Shown in pieces: positions 63,511 through 64,000 of a stretch of 64,000 bases of DNA. The translations under genes and the position numbers were made by a program. Source of the stretch: JAYVJH01 sp043777595 (GTDB taxonomy: Bacteria; Bacteroidota; Bacteroidia; Cytophagales; Spirosomataceae); contig JAYWHT010000101.1 of the NCBI GenBank assembly GCA_043777595.1, forward strand, positions 35,298 to 99,297. Reading direction: 5' to 3'. The first letter of the stretch is position 1, and every line of letters begins with the position of its first letter. The notes under the pieces are model-generated. The model saw only the letters and a list, made by a program, of their open reading frames with translations, was not told the DNA's origin and ran no database searches.

Positions 63511-63602
63511 TGGGTAGGAATTAGCACCTTATCAGCCTTGTTGAGACAGGTTGCCAGAGGTTCGTAGAGCCTATTCTCTCCCCTCATCTTTATAAATCAA
63601 TC
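63511..63602 (-). promoter_or_regulatory. SAM-I (S-box) riboswitch in the metX leader
   Basis: The minus-strand leader reads ...ATAAAGATGAGGGGAGAG..., then ACCTCTGGCAACCTG, and AAGGCTGATAAGGTGCTAATTCCTACC. These are the S-box core: the P1-flanking AAGA..GAGG, the CxGGCAACC internal loop, and AAGGTGCTAATTCC in the 3' core. The metX start lies some 40 bases beyond it, so control may be by transcription end or by start-site occlusion. SAM binding would lower metX expression. Confidence 0.85.
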
Positions 63603-63637
63603 GCTGTGCAGTGAAGCCTTCGATTGACTTGATGTTG

Positions 63638-63669
63638 CAATATTACGGCCAAAAGTCTATATTTTCAAA
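63638..63669 (-). promoter_or_regulatory. promoter for the metX riboswitch transcript
   Basis: Read leftwards, TTTG at 63669-63666 and TAATATTG at 63645-63638 match the Bacteroidetes -33 and -7 elements (one deviation from TAnnTTTG), 20 bases apart. The riboswitch starts some 35 bases further left, so the spacing suits a leader transcript. Confidence 0.6.
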
Positions 63670-63776
63670 TACTTTTTCAAAAAACAATACTAAATTTTGA
63701 CAAATGCCCTATTTTAATGCTATTTATTTTTCAGACTAAAACAACTAACTTTGCATTGCTCAAATACTAAACCGTC

Positions 63777-64000
63777 ATGCCCAAAAAATACCCCGTTGGT
63801 TTACAAGATTTCGATAAGATTCGTTCGCAGGGCTATGCCTATGTGGACAAAACCAAGTATGTCTGGCAGTTGGCCGAAGATGGTGGTTACTATTTTCTTT
63901 CTCGCCCACGTCGTTTTGGTAAGTCTTTGTTTGTGAGTACGTTAGACTATCTTTTCAAAGGCCGAAAAGAATTATTTGAGGGCCTGTATATTTATGATAA
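63777..64000 (+). CDS. AAA-ATPase-like protein, N-terminal part (runs off window)
   Basis: Only the first 74 codons are visible. The product begins MPKKYPVGLQDFDKIRSQGYAYVDKT and has SRPRRFGKSLFVSTL, the divergent Walker A (RRFGKS) of the AAA-ATPase-like/PD-(D/E)XK (PF09820 plus DUF1703) family, which is abundant in Bacteroidetes and often mobile. The nuclease half would lie outside the window. Function not established. Confidence 0.85.
   Translation, partial: MPKKYPVGLQDFDKIRSQGYAYVDKTKYVWQLAEDGGYYFLSRPRRFGKSLFVSTLDYLFKGRKELFEGLYIYD

Overview
The window reads as chromosomal DNA from a Bacteroidetes bacterium, most likely the Cytophagales (Cytophagaceae/Spirosomaceae side). This rests on CarboxypepD_reg-like N-termini on outer-membrane proteins, a TonB-dependent receptor, a Porin_10-type putative porin, several OmpA/PD40 proteins, A-rich translation starts without clear Shine-Dalgarno sequences, and promoters of the Bacteroidetes type (TTTG, about 20 bases, TAnnTTTG). 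There is no rRNA, CRISPR array, prophage or intact insertion sequence. The window starts inside a cytochrome-like gene and ends inside an AAA-ATPase gene.

Layout. 0-6 kb: planctomycete-type cytochrome c fragment, two CarboxypepD_reg-like surface proteins and an APC permease. 6-11 kb: RNase R, a relic of a four-helix-bundle gene beside dispersed repeats, an aminotransferase, MarC and a MazG-like hydrolase. 11-16 kb: an RND efflux pump operon with a PIN-type toxin-antitoxin pair between adaptor and pump genes. 16-21.5 kb: DUF4143 ATPase, TonB receptor, Thr/Ser dehydratase and a UbiA prenyltransferase. 21.6-21.9 kb: tRNA-Gly(GCC) and tRNA-Leu(UAA) with promoter and terminators. 22-24.4 kb: a decaying patch with a frameshifted M19 dipeptidase, a CoaD tail and other remnants. 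24.3-28.5 kb: minus-strand run of SGNH/AlgX-like, Gfo/Idh/MocA, diadenylate cyclase, an MNT/HEPN pair whose HEPN gene has an in-frame stop, and DedA. 28.8-39.5 kb: ribulose-phosphate epimerase, M14 peptidase, Gly-rich protein, GH140-like protein, PD40-OmpA protein, coiled-coil protein, GT-C-like membrane protein and acyltransferase. 39.5-48 kb: PurN, flavoprotein, polyprenyl synthase, a rarA/pentapeptide/WD40 run and an intact MNT/HepT pair. 48-57 kb: DnaE, HigBA, DMT exporter, acyl-CoA ligase and isocitrate dehydrogenase. 57-64 kb: an acidic orphan gene between two near-identical hairpins, putative porin, OmpA protein, SDR, and MetX behind a SAM-I riboswitch.

How the genes work together. Most of the window is housekeeping and envelope biology. 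The accessory component is four small toxin-antitoxin modules placed next to or inside operons (efflux pump, cdaA, dnaE on both sides), several gene relics, and families of intergenic palindromes and dispersed repeats. I see no large undescribed defence or secretion system. The most interesting candidates are the rarA/Qnr-like pentapeptide/WD40 run, the orphan gene bracketed by paired hairpins, the MNT/HEPN pair with a nonsense codon, and the repeat that stops at the start codon of the flavoprotein gene.
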